From Collinsella aerofaciens ATCC 25986 (GTDB lineage Bacteria; Actinomycetota; Coriobacteriia; Coriobacteriales; Coriobacteriaceae), in NCBI RefSeq assembly GCF_010509075.1, contig NZ_CP048433.1, forward strand, positions 806,001 through 870,000: 64,000 nucleotides of DNA, read 5' to 3'. The position numbers and the translations under genes are program-made. Position 1 is the stretch's first letter, and the number at the start of each line of letters is the position of its first letter. Of this stretch, positions 25,255 to 33,622 are shown one piece after another. The notes under the pieces are model-generated. The model was not told the origin of the DNA. It worked only from the letters and a program-made list of their open reading frames with translations, and ran no database searches.

Positions 25255-25673
25255 CACGGCCTGCGCCCGTAACTCGGGCACACGGTGCCGATGCGCTGGC
25301 CGCGCCCGAGGAGCCTCTTGAGCGCGGCGAGCGTCGAACGGTCGAAGTAGGCCGTTCCGCTCGGGTTCTGGTAGGTAAAGCTCCCCTGGAACCCGTTGGC
25401 CGTGAAGCTCGACTGCGAGACGCCGGTGAGGTCCTCCACGCCCATGGGCGCGCAGGCCGGCTGGACCAGCTTCTTGCGGGTCGCGTCGGTCACCAGGTCG
25501 CGGGCCAGCTCCCTGGCATCGCCCGTCAGGGAGCGGAAGCGCGGCATGCCGAGGGTCGCGCGGAGCTTGGCACTCTGCCGCGACAGCTCGGCCGCGACGC
25601 GTTCCTCGTCGCTCGCCGCGTCCCCCGTGTCGATGCGGTACTCGTCGACCGTAGCGAACGCGTAGTCGTCCAT
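25254..25673 (-). CDS. Head-tail connector (adaptor) protein
   Basis: A 139-residue protein, helical in the first half (DEERVAAELSRQSAKLRATLGM), with a conserved ending (SSFTANGFQGSFTYQNPSGTAYFDRSTLAALKRLLGRG) typical of the phage Gp19/Gp15/Gp42-like adaptor family. It is the first gene after the capsid gene. Confidence 0.7.
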   Translation of the reverse strand: MDDYAFATVDEYRIDTGDAASDEERVAAELSRQSAKLRATLGMPRFRSLTGDARELARDLVTDATRKKLVQPACAPMGVEDLTGVSQSSFTANGFQGSFTYQNPSGTAYFDRSTLAALKRLLGRGQRIGTVCPSYGRRP

Positions 25674-25683
25674 GCTGGCCTCC

Positions 25684-26622
25684 TTACTTGGCGGTGATGG
25701 TTCCCTTCACGATGTAGTCCTTCACCTCGGGGAAGAACGTCGCGCCGGCGAGCACGTTCGTCTCGACGGACACGTGGTCGTACGCCGGGGTGTGCGCGAC
25801 GCCGATCAGGCCGGAGTCGGATACCGTGTACGTGAGGCCCGAGGTCGCGAGCTCGCCGAAGTCCACGCCGAAGATGCGGATGTTGTCGGCGGGGGTGGCG
25901 ATCATGGTTCCCTTGGCGACCTGGTTGGTCAGGAAGACGCCCGAGAGGCCCAGGAAGTTCTCGAGGTAGGTGAGGCCGAACAGGTTCTGGTCGGTGATGG
26001 TCGCGTTGCCGAGGTAGTCGGCTGCGTCGTCTCGGTTGATGAAGTGGACGACGCGCTCGGCGGCGTCGCCGTTGGTCTCGAGGGTGTTGCCGAGCTTGGC
26101 GTCGACGGCCGCGGCGCAGGCCTGCAGGCCCTTGCCGGTCGCCGTGCCCGTTCCCTTGAGCAGGAAGGAGAAGAACTGCGAGACGATGCTGCGGCGCACG
26201 AGCGAGGCCATGTGCTTGTCGGTCTTGAGCACGGCGTTGACGTAGCCGGACTGCTGGATCGCCTTGTGCGTGGTCATGCGGCGGTACGGGAAGGCCTCGG
26301 CCTCGCCCACGGGCTCGTAGGTGGCGGTGAACTTGGACAGCGCGACCTCGTCGCCCTCGACGTAGGCGGTGCCGGAGCTGGAGCCCAGCTGGACGGCGGT
26401 ATCGCCGGTGGCGGACTCCTTGGATCCGGCGGTCTTGGAGTTGTTGAGCTCGCCGGCCACCTTGAGCATCTTGAGCGTGGTGCCGGCGGCGATGGTCTCG
26501 GCGCCGAAGATGCCGAGGACCTCGAGCAGTCGGTCGAGGTCGCCCTCGAAGTTGCGGATGAACTCCTGGTCCATCGAGGCGTTGATGGCCGTGGAGTCGG
26601 AGATGTTTGCGGGTACGGGCAT
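25684..26622 (-). CDS. Major capsid protein
   Basis: A 312-residue protein encoded after the scaffold gene. It has the HK97-fold pattern: an N-terminal arm, a long helix (MASLVRRSIVSQFFSFLLKGTG), and a P-domain/E-loop region around VQLGSSSGTAYVEGDEVALSKF. No N-terminal protease-cleavable delta domain is seen, which fits the separate scaffold gene. Confidence 0.85.
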   Translation of the reverse strand: MPVPANISDSTAINASMDQEFIRNFEGDLDRLLEVLGIFGAETIAAGTTLKMLKVAGELNNSKTAGSKESATGDTAVQLGSSSGTAYVEGDEVALSKFTATYEPVGEAEAFPYRRMTTHKAIQQSGYVNAVLKTDKHMASLVRRSIVSQFFSFLLKGTGTATGKGLQACAAAVDAKLGNTLETNGDAAERVVHFINRDDAADYLGNATITDQNLFGLTYLENFLGLSGVFLTNQVAKGTMIATPADNIRIFGVDFGELATSGLTYTVSDSGLIGVAHTPAYDHVSVETNVLAGATFFPEVKDYIVKGTITAK

Positions 26623-26635
26623 GTTTGCCCCTTTC

Positions 26636-27196
26636 TTACTTGTAGAGGTCCATGTGCGCGGCGCGGGCCATGATGCGCTTGGCGGGGTCCTTGATGGACT
26701 CGATGGACTCCTTGTTCACTTTCTTGCCTCCGCCGGAGCCGCCCTTGTCGAGCGGGTATCCGGGCTGGCGCGACTCGGCGAAGTCGGCGACGGCCTTTGC
26801 CGATGCCGTCATCGACTCCTCGTCATCGCCGTGGATGAGCGCGGACGGCACGCCGGTGGCCTGGGACACGCGCGCCAGCGTACGCTCGCGCTCGCGCTCG
26901 GCCTCGGATGCGGCGAGGCGGCCCTTCAGGTCGTTGAGCTCGTCGTTGAGGGACTCGACGGTGGGCGTCTGCGCGCCCTGTGCGTCCCACAGGTCGGCCT
27001 TGCCTTTGTTCTCCTTGGCCCGGGCCTCCCACTTGCGGGACTCCTTCTTGAATCGCTCGGCCTCGGCCTTCCAGTCGATCGCTGCCGGCTCCTGTGGGGC
27101 CCCGGATCCTTGGTCGCCGCCGGGCTCCGCCGGCGCCGCCGGCTGCGGGGGCTCGACGGGATCGGTCACGTTGTTGGCTTGCTGCTGGGTAGGCAT
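26636..27196 (-). CDS. Scaffolding protein
   Basis: A 186-residue protein with a proline/glutamate-rich disordered start, a charged coiled coil in the middle (WKAEAERFKKESRKWEARAKENKG, LNDELNDLKGRLAASEAERERE) and a basic C-terminus, the usual layout of capsid scaffolds. The start is the ATG preceded by GGAAGGAGTGCAAG. It lies between minor head and capsid genes. Confidence 0.82.
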   Translation of the reverse strand: MPTQQQANNVTDPVEPPQPAAPAEPGGDQGSGAPQEPAAIDWKAEAERFKKESRKWEARAKENKGKADLWDAQGAQTPTVESLNDELNDLKGRLAASEAERERERTLARVSQATGVPSALIHGDDEESMTASAKAVADFAESRQPGYPLDKGGSGGGKKVNKESIESIKDPAKRIMARAAHMDLYK

Positions 27197-27271
27197 CTTG
27201 CACTCCTTCCGGCCCCGTGCGGGGCTCGCTTCGCGCCTCCGTGCGGCGGCGCTGGCGGTGTTTTGGCATGG

Positions 27272-27303
27272 AAAAGGCCGCCTCCCGTGCGGGCTGCGGC
27301 CTC
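27272..27303 (-). terminator. Terminator or attenuator before the scaffold gene
   Basis: On the minus strand AGGCCGC...GCGGCCT forms the base of a hairpin with an inner CCCG/CGGG stem, followed by TTTTCC. It lies in a 185-bp gene-free stretch (27197-27381) between the minor head and scaffold genes that is otherwise without recognised features. Confidence 0.65.
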
Positions 27304-27381
27304 GTGTTCCTGCCGGCGCGTTGCGTGTCTTCGCCGGCGACGCTTGATGGCGCGTCGCGCCCGCCCTCCCACGGGGCGTCC

Positions 27382-28263
27382 TCACTTGGCCGAGAGCCTC
27401 TTGCTCACGCCCGCCGCGGTCTGCGCGAGCGACTTGGCGTAGGGGCTCCCCGGTTGGAAGCCCATTGCCAGCCCCGCCCTGTTCGCGGTGGCCATGCGGG
27501 CCTTGAGGTCGTCGGGGGACGATGCCCCCTCCATGTACCTCTGGATGTCGCCGATGCTCCCGAACCTCTTCCCGTCAACGAATGCGGCGACCACCTTGCC
27601 GCCCCTGCGGTGGCCGCGCGATCCCGTGCGGCGGGAACCCCATTCGGGGTGCTTAGCGCGGTACTCGTCGTAGAGCGCCGCAGGGTCGTAGCCGTCGAGC
27701 GCGGGGCTGTCGGAGAAGTCGGCGACCGGTATGCACCTGCAGCTCGGGTGGCGCTCGGCGCCGGCGGTCGCCGAGCTCTTGAAGACGAAGCCGCGCGACC
27801 CGATCATCCGGCACCAGTCGCACGCGCCCGCGTGCGGCACCAGCGCCCAGCGCGGGTGCGCGGGGTCGGCCATGGCGTTGCCCTGGATCGTGGCGTCCGC
27901 GTAGCCCATGGCGCGCTGCACGGCCCTCGCCGCGAGGGCGGCGGCGGTCGCGGAAGTCCGCAGCGCCTCGTCGACGTCGCTCGCGAGGAGCCCGCCGTGG
28001 CCGGGGTCGAACTGCCGCGGCTCGTATCCCTGCGCGGGTCCCGCGCCCGAGCGCATGGCGGCGTAGAACTCGACGGCCGCGGCGGCCGCGAACGAGCCGA
28101 ACTTGGCAACGAGCGCGGCGTAGGTGCGGGACAGCGCCCGGTAGAGCTCCTCGCCGTAGAGGCCCGCGCACTCGTCTATCGCCTGCGCGACAGCCGCCTG
28201 CAGCAGGTCGGCGTTTATCCCGAGCGCGCGGGCGTAGCGGTCGAAGTCCCCGCGCGGTATCAC
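27382..28263 (-). CDS. Minor head protein (SPP1 gp7 / MuF-like)
   Basis: A 293-residue protein. The middle carries the cysteine/histidine motif CDWCRMIGSRGFVF...RHPSCRCIPV, which is shared by minor capsid proteins of this group. The start is a GTG that overlaps the portal stop as GTGA. Such proteins enter the procapsid with the portal and may be injected with the DNA. Confidence 0.8.
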   Translation of the reverse strand: MIPRGDFDRYARALGINADLLQAAVAQAIDECAGLYGEELYRALSRTYAALVAKFGSFAAAAAVEFYAAMRSGAGPAQGYEPRQFDPGHGGLLASDVDEALRTSATAAALAARAVQRAMGYADATIQGNAMADPAHPRWALVPHAGACDWCRMIGSRGFVFKSSATAGAERHPSCRCIPVADFSDSPALDGYDPAALYDEYRAKHPEWGSRRTGSRGHRRGGKVVAAFVDGKRFGSIGDIQRYMEGASSPDDLKARMATANRAGLAMGFQPGSPYAKSLAQTAAGVSKRLSAK

Positions 28264-29771
28264 TCCGCCTCACCGCCGGCTGGCGGCAGGGCCGCGGCCC
28301 TCGCGGCCTCGATGGCCATCGTGTCGGCCATGGCGTTGAGCGACGCGATGGCGCCGCCCTGCTGCTTTTCGCGCTCCAGGCGGTCGATGGTCGGTTGGGA
28401 CAGGCCCACGCCCTCGTAGTAGACGCGGGTGCCCACCATGCTCTCGTCCGCGGCGCCGAGCTTCGTCCAGGCGTCGGCGCGCGCGGCGATGGTCGGCATC
28501 GAGGGGTCCTTGAAGCATGCCTGGACGGCGCACTGCTCGTCGGTGAGCCTGGTTATCGGGACGTCGTCCTTGACCGCCATCATCATCTGCGCGATCGTCT
28601 CGAGCGCCTCGGCGTTGTGCTCGTTGATCTGCTCCACCTCGAGGATGAGCGGGTCGTTCGCCGCGCCCAGGGCGTCCGAGGACGTGTAGGTGTTCGACAG
28701 CACGCCCAGCTGCGCCAGCGGCACGTTGGTCGCGCCGGAGAACCGCTGCGCGTCGTTCTCGAACACGCGCGTGAAGTTGTCGGCGGTCGGTGCGGCGAAC
28801 TGCCCCACGGTCGGGACGTCGCCGTCCTCGTCCTTGGTGATGGCGAGGAACGACCCGACGTATGCGTTGAACTTGGCTATGGGCGACGGCACGCTGTCTC
28901 CGCCGCCCTCGTCCTCGCCTTCGTCCCCGTCCCCGTCCTTCACGGAGAAGAGGTCGTCCTTGGCGCCGAGGATGTATCGCTGCGGGAACGTGAAGAACTC
29001 CGCGCCGACCTCCATGCGCAGCACGTCGCGCATGGCCTTGTCGACGATGCCCCGGACCTCGGGCGTGAGCATCGAGTGGCCGAGCGGGCGGTCGGGGTCG
29101 GGGTCGTAGGTGAGCACCTCCATGAGCGGCCGTCCCATGGGATTCGGCTCCACCACGCAATCCCACTCGTAGGGTCCGCCGCCCGAGCCGATGCGCACCA
29201 GCGTGAGCACCGCGTCCCGGAAGTGGCACACGTAGCGGGAGGCGTTGCCCGACCGATCGACGTCGGCGAGGACGACGCCGCAGCGGATGCGGCCCTCGTC
29301 CTTGTCCCACAGGCAGCAGAACTGGTTCGCGCTGAACACGCGCACCATCGACGCGGGCTGGCCCGGCCTGCCCTTCATGACGGTCATGGCCGACACGCCG
29401 TAGGTGAGGGCGCTCGAGCACGCCTGCCGGTAGAGCGACCTCAGGCGGTTCTCGCGCACGAGGCGCTTGAGGTCCTGGTCCTCCGCGCCGTCGAAGACGA
29501 AGCCGTCGAAGACGGAGCGCACGGAGTGCGCCTTGATGGCCTTGGCGCACCACCCGGTGACGCAGTTGACCGTCTCGAGCATGGGCGGGATGGAGATGCC
29601 GAGGCTCTTCATCTCGTTCTTCATGTCGTAGTAGCGCTTGAGGACGGTGTTGCGCGCCGACACGTCGCCCCAGGTGTCGAACATGTCCTCCACGGCGGCT
29701 CGGTACGGCTTGGGGACGGCGTCGAGGTTCGGGGTCTCAACGGAGGTCCCACGCCCAATTCTCTGGATCAC
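28260..29771 (-). CDS. Portal protein (SPP1 Gp6-like)
   Basis: A 503-residue portal protein starting at a GTG that overlaps the terminase stop as GTGA. Typical segments are ETVNCVTGWCAKAIKAHSVRSVFDG, LTYGVSAMTVMKG and the later EVEQINEHNAEALETIAQMM helix. An acidic insertion (DGDGDEGEDEGGGDS) stands at about residues 280-294. The dodecameric portal is the DNA entry channel and the seat of the terminase. Confidence 0.9.
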   Translation of the reverse strand: MIQRIGRGTSVETPNLDAVPKPYRAAVEDMFDTWGDVSARNTVLKRYYDMKNEMKSLGISIPPMLETVNCVTGWCAKAIKAHSVRSVFDGFVFDGAEDQDLKRLVRENRLRSLYRQACSSALTYGVSAMTVMKGRPGQPASMVRVFSANQFCCLWDKDEGRIRCGVVLADVDRSGNASRYVCHFRDAVLTLVRIGSGGGPYEWDCVVEPNPMGRPLMEVLTYDPDPDRPLGHSMLTPEVRGIVDKAMRDVLRMEVGAEFFTFPQRYILGAKDDLFSVKDGDGDEGEDEGGGDSVPSPIAKFNAYVGSFLAITKDEDGDVPTVGQFAAPTADNFTRVFENDAQRFSGATNVPLAQLGVLSNTYTSSDALGAANDPLILEVEQINEHNAEALETIAQMMMAVKDDVPITRLTDEQCAVQACFKDPSMPTIAARADAWTKLGAADESMVGTRVYYEGVGLSQPTIDRLEREKQQGGAIASLNAMADTMAIEAARAAALPPAGGEAE

Positions 29772-31195
29772 AGTGTCCTCTGCTTCCTGCGCGGGTTGCG
29801 CTTGGTGGTCCTCGCGCCCCACAGCGCGAGCGAGCAAGATTCGAGCGGCTCGGGCGGCACGGTCGCGTCCTCGGGGGAGCCGAAGCCCCATCCTCCCCTG
29901 GACCCGATCTTCCTGCGGACGCACTTCCTCGCCGACTCCTCGAGGGTCGGGTCGTAGGTGTGCGCGAGCGTGCCGTCGTTGAGCGCGTCCACGAAGCCGA
30001 CCGCGGCGGCGACCACGTCGCGCGTCTGCGGCCTCACGACGTAGCCGCGCGGCGGCTTCATCTCCGCGAGGCGGTCGATGAGCGCGTCGGCGCCCGACAT
30101 GCCGTCGATGACGACGACCGACGCGGTCGTGCGGCGGTCGTAGAGCCACTCGGCGAGCTCGCGGGCGCCGCCCGCCGTCGTTCCGACCCTGATGAGCTCG
30201 ACGGCGGCCTTGCCCTTGAGCGCGCGCTGGCCGAGCTTGCAGCCCGACAGCGCGTAGGTCGACCCGTCCCTCGAGAACTTCACCCCGAAGGCCTTCTTGC
30301 CGCGGTACCGGTCGCCGATGGCGTCGATGAGGGCGGCGCCCCACGATTCCCGCGGGATGGCCCTCGTGAGCATGGCGGCCGGGCTGAACCAGCCCAGGCG
30401 CTCGTGGGCGAAACCGGTGATCGAGCCGCCGGCGAACTCCGTGCGGGTGAAGTCGAGCGACAGGATGATGCCCATGCTCGGGTTCGATTCGTAGATGAGG
30501 TCCACCACGTCGTCGAACGTGGCGTCCTGGCGCGGACACTCGTCCGTGGCCCACGAGCACCACTCGGTGCTCGGGATGTCGCCGGCTAGGATGGCCGCGC
30601 GCGTGCGCGCGAACACGGTGCCGGGGCAGTCCTCGTTGGGCGGCGTGCCCGTGTAGATGATCTGGCGCTCTCCGGTCGCGGACGCGGCGAGCGTGTACAT
30701 GATGGCGTCGTACTGGGAGTCGGTGAGCTCCTGCGCCTCGTCGAACACGACGAGCTGGATGTCATCGAAGCCTCGCGCGCTTCCGTTGGTGCGCGCCGAG
30801 AACTTGATGGAGCCGCCGTTGGTGAGGTAGATGGCCTCCTCGCCGTTCGTGCGGCGGATCCTCTCGACGAGGCACGAGAGCTCGGGGTGCTCCTTGTCCG
30901 TGAAGTAGCGGACGAGTCGGTTGAACGCCTTCTTGGCGGTCTTCACGCGGTGCGCGGTGTGGAGGATGTGCCAGCCGCAGACCGCCAGGCGGAACACCTC
31001 GTATATCTCGATGACGGCGTTCTTGCCGTTCTGGCGGGGCACGTCCAGGCCGCACGTGACGTAGGCGGGGCGGCCCTCGGCATCGCACGCGCACCAGTCG
31101 GACAGAACCAGGGACTGCCACTCGATGGGCTCCATGCCCAGGTCCCCGCCGAGCTCGGCGGCGTCCTCGCCCTCGGAGTAGGCGACCTCGCCCAC
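29768..31195 (-). CDS. terL: Terminase large subunit
   Basis: The DNA-packaging ATPase and nuclease, about 475 residues. The Walker A-like motif is VPRQNGKN (about residues 52-59) and the Walker B is LVVFDEAQE (148-156); the C-terminal nuclease domain includes VVVIDGMSGAD and ends with a basic tail. The start is not certain: the GTG at 31195, seven bases after the small subunit stop, is preferred because longer frames overlap the small subunit gene heavily. Confidence 0.9.
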   Translation of the reverse strand: MGEVAYSEGEDAAELGGDLGMEPIEWQSLVLSDWCACDAEGRPAYVTCGLDVPRQNGKNAVIEIYEVFRLAVCGWHILHTAHRVKTAKKAFNRLVRYFTDKEHPELSCLVERIRRTNGEEAIYLTNGGSIKFSARTNGSARGFDDIQLVVFDEAQELTDSQYDAIMYTLAASATGERQIIYTGTPPNEDCPGTVFARTRAAILAGDIPSTEWCSWATDECPRQDATFDDVVDLIYESNPSMGIILSLDFTRTEFAGGSITGFAHERLGWFSPAAMLTRAIPRESWGAALIDAIGDRYRGKKAFGVKFSRDGSTYALSGCKLGQRALKGKAAVELIRVGTTAGGARELAEWLYDRRTTASVVVIDGMSGADALIDRLAEMKPPRGYVVRPQTRDVVAAAVGFVDALNDGTLAHTYDPTLEESARKCVRRKIGSRGGWGFGSPEDATVPPEPLESCSLALWGARTTKRNPRRKQRTL

Positions 31196-31202
31196 GGCGA
31201 CC

Positions 31203-31586
31203 CTATACCGCGGCTCTTGCCTTCCGCGCCTCGTGGCGCTCGGCGATCGAGAAGAGCTTGGTCTGGACGCTCCTGACATCTGGCACCCCCTCGTGGCCGT
31301 CGGTTATGCCGAGCTGCTTGTTGAGCTGCCTGATCTCCGCCGACGCGGTCTTCAGGGTCGCTATCTGAGGGAATGACTTCAGGTCCCCCATGTCGTTCTG
31401 GTAGGCGGTCTGCTCGCCGAAGCTGTCGAGCTCGTCCTGGGCGAGCTCGACGATCTTGTACCACTGGCAAAGCAGCGCGAGCGTCGGCGCGTCGGCCTGG
31501 GTGAACGAGCGGCCGGCGGTGAGCTCGTCCCACTTGGCGCTCTTCACGGGGTCGCCGGCGACCGCGGCGGGCTTCTCGAGGGGCAT
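31203..31586 (-). CDS. terS: Terminase small subunit (P27 family)
   Basis: A 127-residue helical protein with the P27-family pattern (FTQADAPTLALLCQWYKIVELAQDELDSFG...PQIATLKTASAEIRQLNKQLGIT). The start is the ATG preceded by GGAGGTGGCGG. It recognises the packaging site and feeds the large subunit encoded directly downstream. Confidence 0.87.
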   Translation of the reverse strand: MPLEKPAAVAGDPVKSAKWDELTAGRSFTQADAPTLALLCQWYKIVELAQDELDSFGEQTAYQNDMGDLKSFPQIATLKTASAEIRQLNKQLGITDGHEGVPDVRSVQTKLFSIAERHEARKARAAV

Positions 31587-31606
31587 CCGCCACCTCCAAT
31601 CGGCAT

Positions 31607-31630
31607 AAAAAAGCCGCCCCGAAGGACGGC
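31607..31630 (-). terminator. UUCG-loop terminator after the tRNA-like element
   Basis: On the minus strand GCCGTCC-TTCG-GGGCGGC is followed by TTTTTT. It lies five bases beyond the tRNA-like element and 20 bases before the small terminase start. Confidence 0.88.
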
Positions 31631-31634
31631 CGTC

Positions 31635-31702
31635 GGTAAGCACCCGGATTTGAACCGGGGTCTCCTCCATCAAGGGCACTCCAGGCTGTGCTATGTCTTA
31701 CC
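31635..31702 (-). ncRNA. tRNA-like element upstream of the terminase genes
   Basis: A 68-base minus-strand segment that folds like a reduced tRNA: acceptor stem GGTAAG/CTTACC (6 bp), D-like arm GCAC-AGCCTGGA-GTGC, and a perfect T arm CCCGG-TTCAAAT-CCGGG. The anticodon arm is degenerate (only 3-4 pairs around TTGATGG; GAT would be the anticodon) and no CCA is encoded. The 5' end overlaps the last codons of the upstream gene and the 3' end is followed by a terminator. It may be a decayed phage tRNA or an RNA with a structural or regulatory role. Confidence 0.6.
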
Positions 31703-32083
31703 TTGCTTGTATTGTTCCCAATCAGACAGAACCCTGTCAACCATTTTTCGCTCGTCAGTCGACAGGCGCATCGGTTTGCCGTTGGGGGAGCCCTCGTTGT
31801 GCAGGTAGCCGACATGCGTATGGGGAGACATCCCGTGGTGGTCAGCTAGGTCTATCTGCTTGCTGCGCTTGCTCTGATTGTCGAAGTATACGACCGACTT
31901 CACCTCGCCACGATCAACGACGGCATATACCCTTCCGTGCGTCATCGTTTCCATGAGGGTCTCGGAGCTCTTGCTGTTTTTCTGAACGTATCTAACGTTC
32001 CCGACGGTCAGTACCGAATGGTACTGGCTGCCGTAGGCATTTCCAGATTTGCTAGTTCCGCTTGAAGCGCCCCTGCCGCCCAT
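31691..32083 (-). CDS. Phage protein with MGGRG N-terminus, possible BECR-type nuclease-like domain
   Basis: A 130-residue protein that begins MGGRGASSG, followed by a beta-rich domain (YHSVLTVGNVRYVQKNS...VYAVVDRGEVKSVVYFDNQSKRSKQIDL) and a conserved ADHHGMSPHTHVGYLHNE segment with several histidines. The histidine-rich pattern recalls phage-encoded barnase/EndoU-like (BECR) domains, but this is only a suggestion. Its last codons form the 5' strand of the tRNA-like element. Confidence 0.55.
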   Translation of the reverse strand: MGGRGASSGTSKSGNAYGSQYHSVLTVGNVRYVQKNSKSSETLMETMTHGRVYAVVDRGEVKSVVYFDNQSKRSKQIDLADHHGMSPHTHVGYLHNEGSPNGKPMRLSTDERKMVDRVLSDWEQYKQGKT

Positions 32084-32467
32084 TTACAGTGCTCTTCCTG
32101 TTCGCCAATCGATTCCGCGCCTCGTCAGCACGCGTCTCGCCGCCTGGACCGCCGGGTTCTCGGGCCTGCCTTGCGCAATCTTCAGGCGCTTCTCCATCTC
32201 GGTTGGCGGGCGCACCTTGCCGGAATCAACGAGCGCTTTGTATTCAGTTCTGGCCGCCTCACGCTTCCTCTCGTATTCGGCGCGAGCATGCGCGGCTTCC
32301 TTCTGACGGCGCTCAGTCTGGCGCTGCGTCTCGCCGTGCGGAATCTTCATCTTGTCATCCATGTATCCACTCAATGGGTCACGGACACCCATGAGTCCCA
32401 TGTATTCGTCAAGGCTCATGACTTTGGCGCGCGATGAAGTCATCGAGCTTGAGCCCCTACCTCCCAC
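32084..32467 (-). CDS. Phage protein with MGGRG N-terminus, helical
   Basis: A 127-residue protein. The GTG at 32467 is chosen because it gives the start MGGRGSSS, matching the next gene's MGGRGASS, and because the ribosome binding site lies within the upstream gene. The body is a long charged helix (QTERRQKEAAHARAEYERKREAARTEYK). Function unknown; it overlaps the upstream gene by 11 bases. Confidence 0.6.
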   Translation of the reverse strand: MGGRGSSSMTSSRAKVMSLDEYMGLMGVRDPLSGYMDDKMKIPHGETQRQTERRQKEAAHARAEYERKREAARTEYKALVDSGKVRPPTEMEKRLKIAQGRPENPAVQAARRVLTRRGIDWRTGRAL

Positions 32468-33473
32468 GGAAACCGCCTCCCTTGTACTCGACGACCTCGC
32501 AGCCGCCGAAATCGAATCCAATGTCGCCGCCGTAGAGCAGCACGCGCGCGGGCTCCAGGCGGCTCATTGCCTCCGCCATGCCCTCGCGCCAGACGGCCAG
32601 GGCGTTCTCGTCCCCCTTCACGCCGACGGTCGACACGGCGACGGTCGAGCGGCGCGGGACGCCGTCGAACGCGAAGCGGAAGCTCCGGCGCTGCGCCCAC
32701 GACAGGGTCGGGACTACACGGAGGCCCTGCTCCTGCCACCAGTGGCCGAGCGCCTGGGAGCGGTAGCGGTTCCACCGCTGCATGGCATCGGGCATGTCGA
32801 GGTAGAGCGAGAAGTCGGGCGTGAGGACGCAGTCGAAGCCGCGCAGGCACTCGAGGTAGGCGGCGGGGCGTGCCCACACGCGCTCGAACTGGTAGTCGTC
32901 GATGAAGAAGTGGCAGCAGCGGCCGGCCTTGTCGGCCTCGGGGGCGCTCTTGGCGTAGTTGAACCCGATCATGTCCGCCGGCTTGGCCATGCACCGCTTC
33001 ATGCGGGGCATGCCGTCGCGGCCGCAGTCGGATCGGCTGACGAGGCGCAGGTTGTACGCGTCGTCCGTCCTCAGGCGCTCGTGGCCGTAGTCGAGCCGCT
33101 TGCTCTTGAAGTCCAGCCCGAACCGCGACATGTCGAAGTCCTTGAGGCTGCGGACCTCCTCGCGAAGCATCGACTTGTTCCAGGTTGCCACCTCGCCGGT
33201 CTTGTTGTCGGCGATGCGGAAGGCCTTGATCTGCTCGTCGGTCAGGTCGTCGCAGTACTCGATCTTGGAGTCGGGAATCTCGTCCCACCCCAGGCTTCTG
33301 CACGCCTCGACGCGGGTGTGCCCCCATACAATAACCGGGCGCTCGCGGCTCTCCAGGCCGATGGTCCCGCGCAGGCCGAACTCCTTGATTGAGTCGGCGA
33401 CCACGGGGACGGCGGAGGCGTTGTGCCGCGCGTTTCGCTCATATGGGACGATATCGTGTATCTTCACGTACAC
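32457..33473 (-). CDS. ParB-like N-domain fused to DUF4417-type domain
   Basis: A 338-residue protein. Residues 1-110 are a ParB/Srx-type domain (IHDIVPYERNARHN, VIVWGHTRVEACRSLGW). The C-terminal half has the DUF4417 pattern (VLTPDFSLYLDMPDAMQRWNRYRSQALGHWWQEQGLRVVPTLSW). The combination occurs in phages near HNH and terminase genes; its role is unknown, perhaps DNA modification or packaging site handling. A 150-bp gap rich in palindromes lies upstream. Confidence 0.75.
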   Translation of the reverse strand: MYVKIHDIVPYERNARHNASAVPVVADSIKEFGLRGTIGLESRERPVIVWGHTRVEACRSLGWDEIPDSKIEYCDDLTDEQIKAFRIADNKTGEVATWNKSMLREEVRSLKDFDMSRFGLDFKSKRLDYGHERLRTDDAYNLRLVSRSDCGRDGMPRMKRCMAKPADMIGFNYAKSAPEADKAGRCCHFFIDDYQFERVWARPAAYLECLRGFDCVLTPDFSLYLDMPDAMQRWNRYRSQALGHWWQEQGLRVVPTLSWAQRRSFRFAFDGVPRRSTVAVSTVGVKGDENALAVWREGMAEAMSRLEPARVLLYGGDIGFDFGGCEVVEYKGGGFRGR

Positions 33474-33559
33474 ACCCGCCTAGTTTTTCTCGGTTTAGCT
33501 GCGGTTTTTGCTTGACTTCCGTAAAAAAGCGTATTCGGGGGTATTGCGGCCCTGGCGCG

Positions 33560-33581
33560 GGATGGTGGCCTGCCACCATCC
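33560..33581. repeat. 22-bp near-perfect palindrome between HNH and ParB-like genes
   Basis: GGATGGTGGC-ct-GCCACCATCC, a 10-bp perfect stem with a 2-base centre. A second inverted repeat, GACCCC-cgt-GGGGTC, begins seven bases later. Both lie in the noncoding gap 33474-33622, close to the packaging genes. Confidence 0.7.
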
Positions 33582-33622
33582 GGCAAAAGACCCCCGTGGG
33601 GTCGAGTGCCGCAACGCATCCC

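Noticed and set aside
31635-31702. Functional tRNA-Ile(GAT)
   Set aside because: The anticodon stem has only three or four pairs, the D arm is shifted and no CCA is encoded; recorded as tRNA-like instead.
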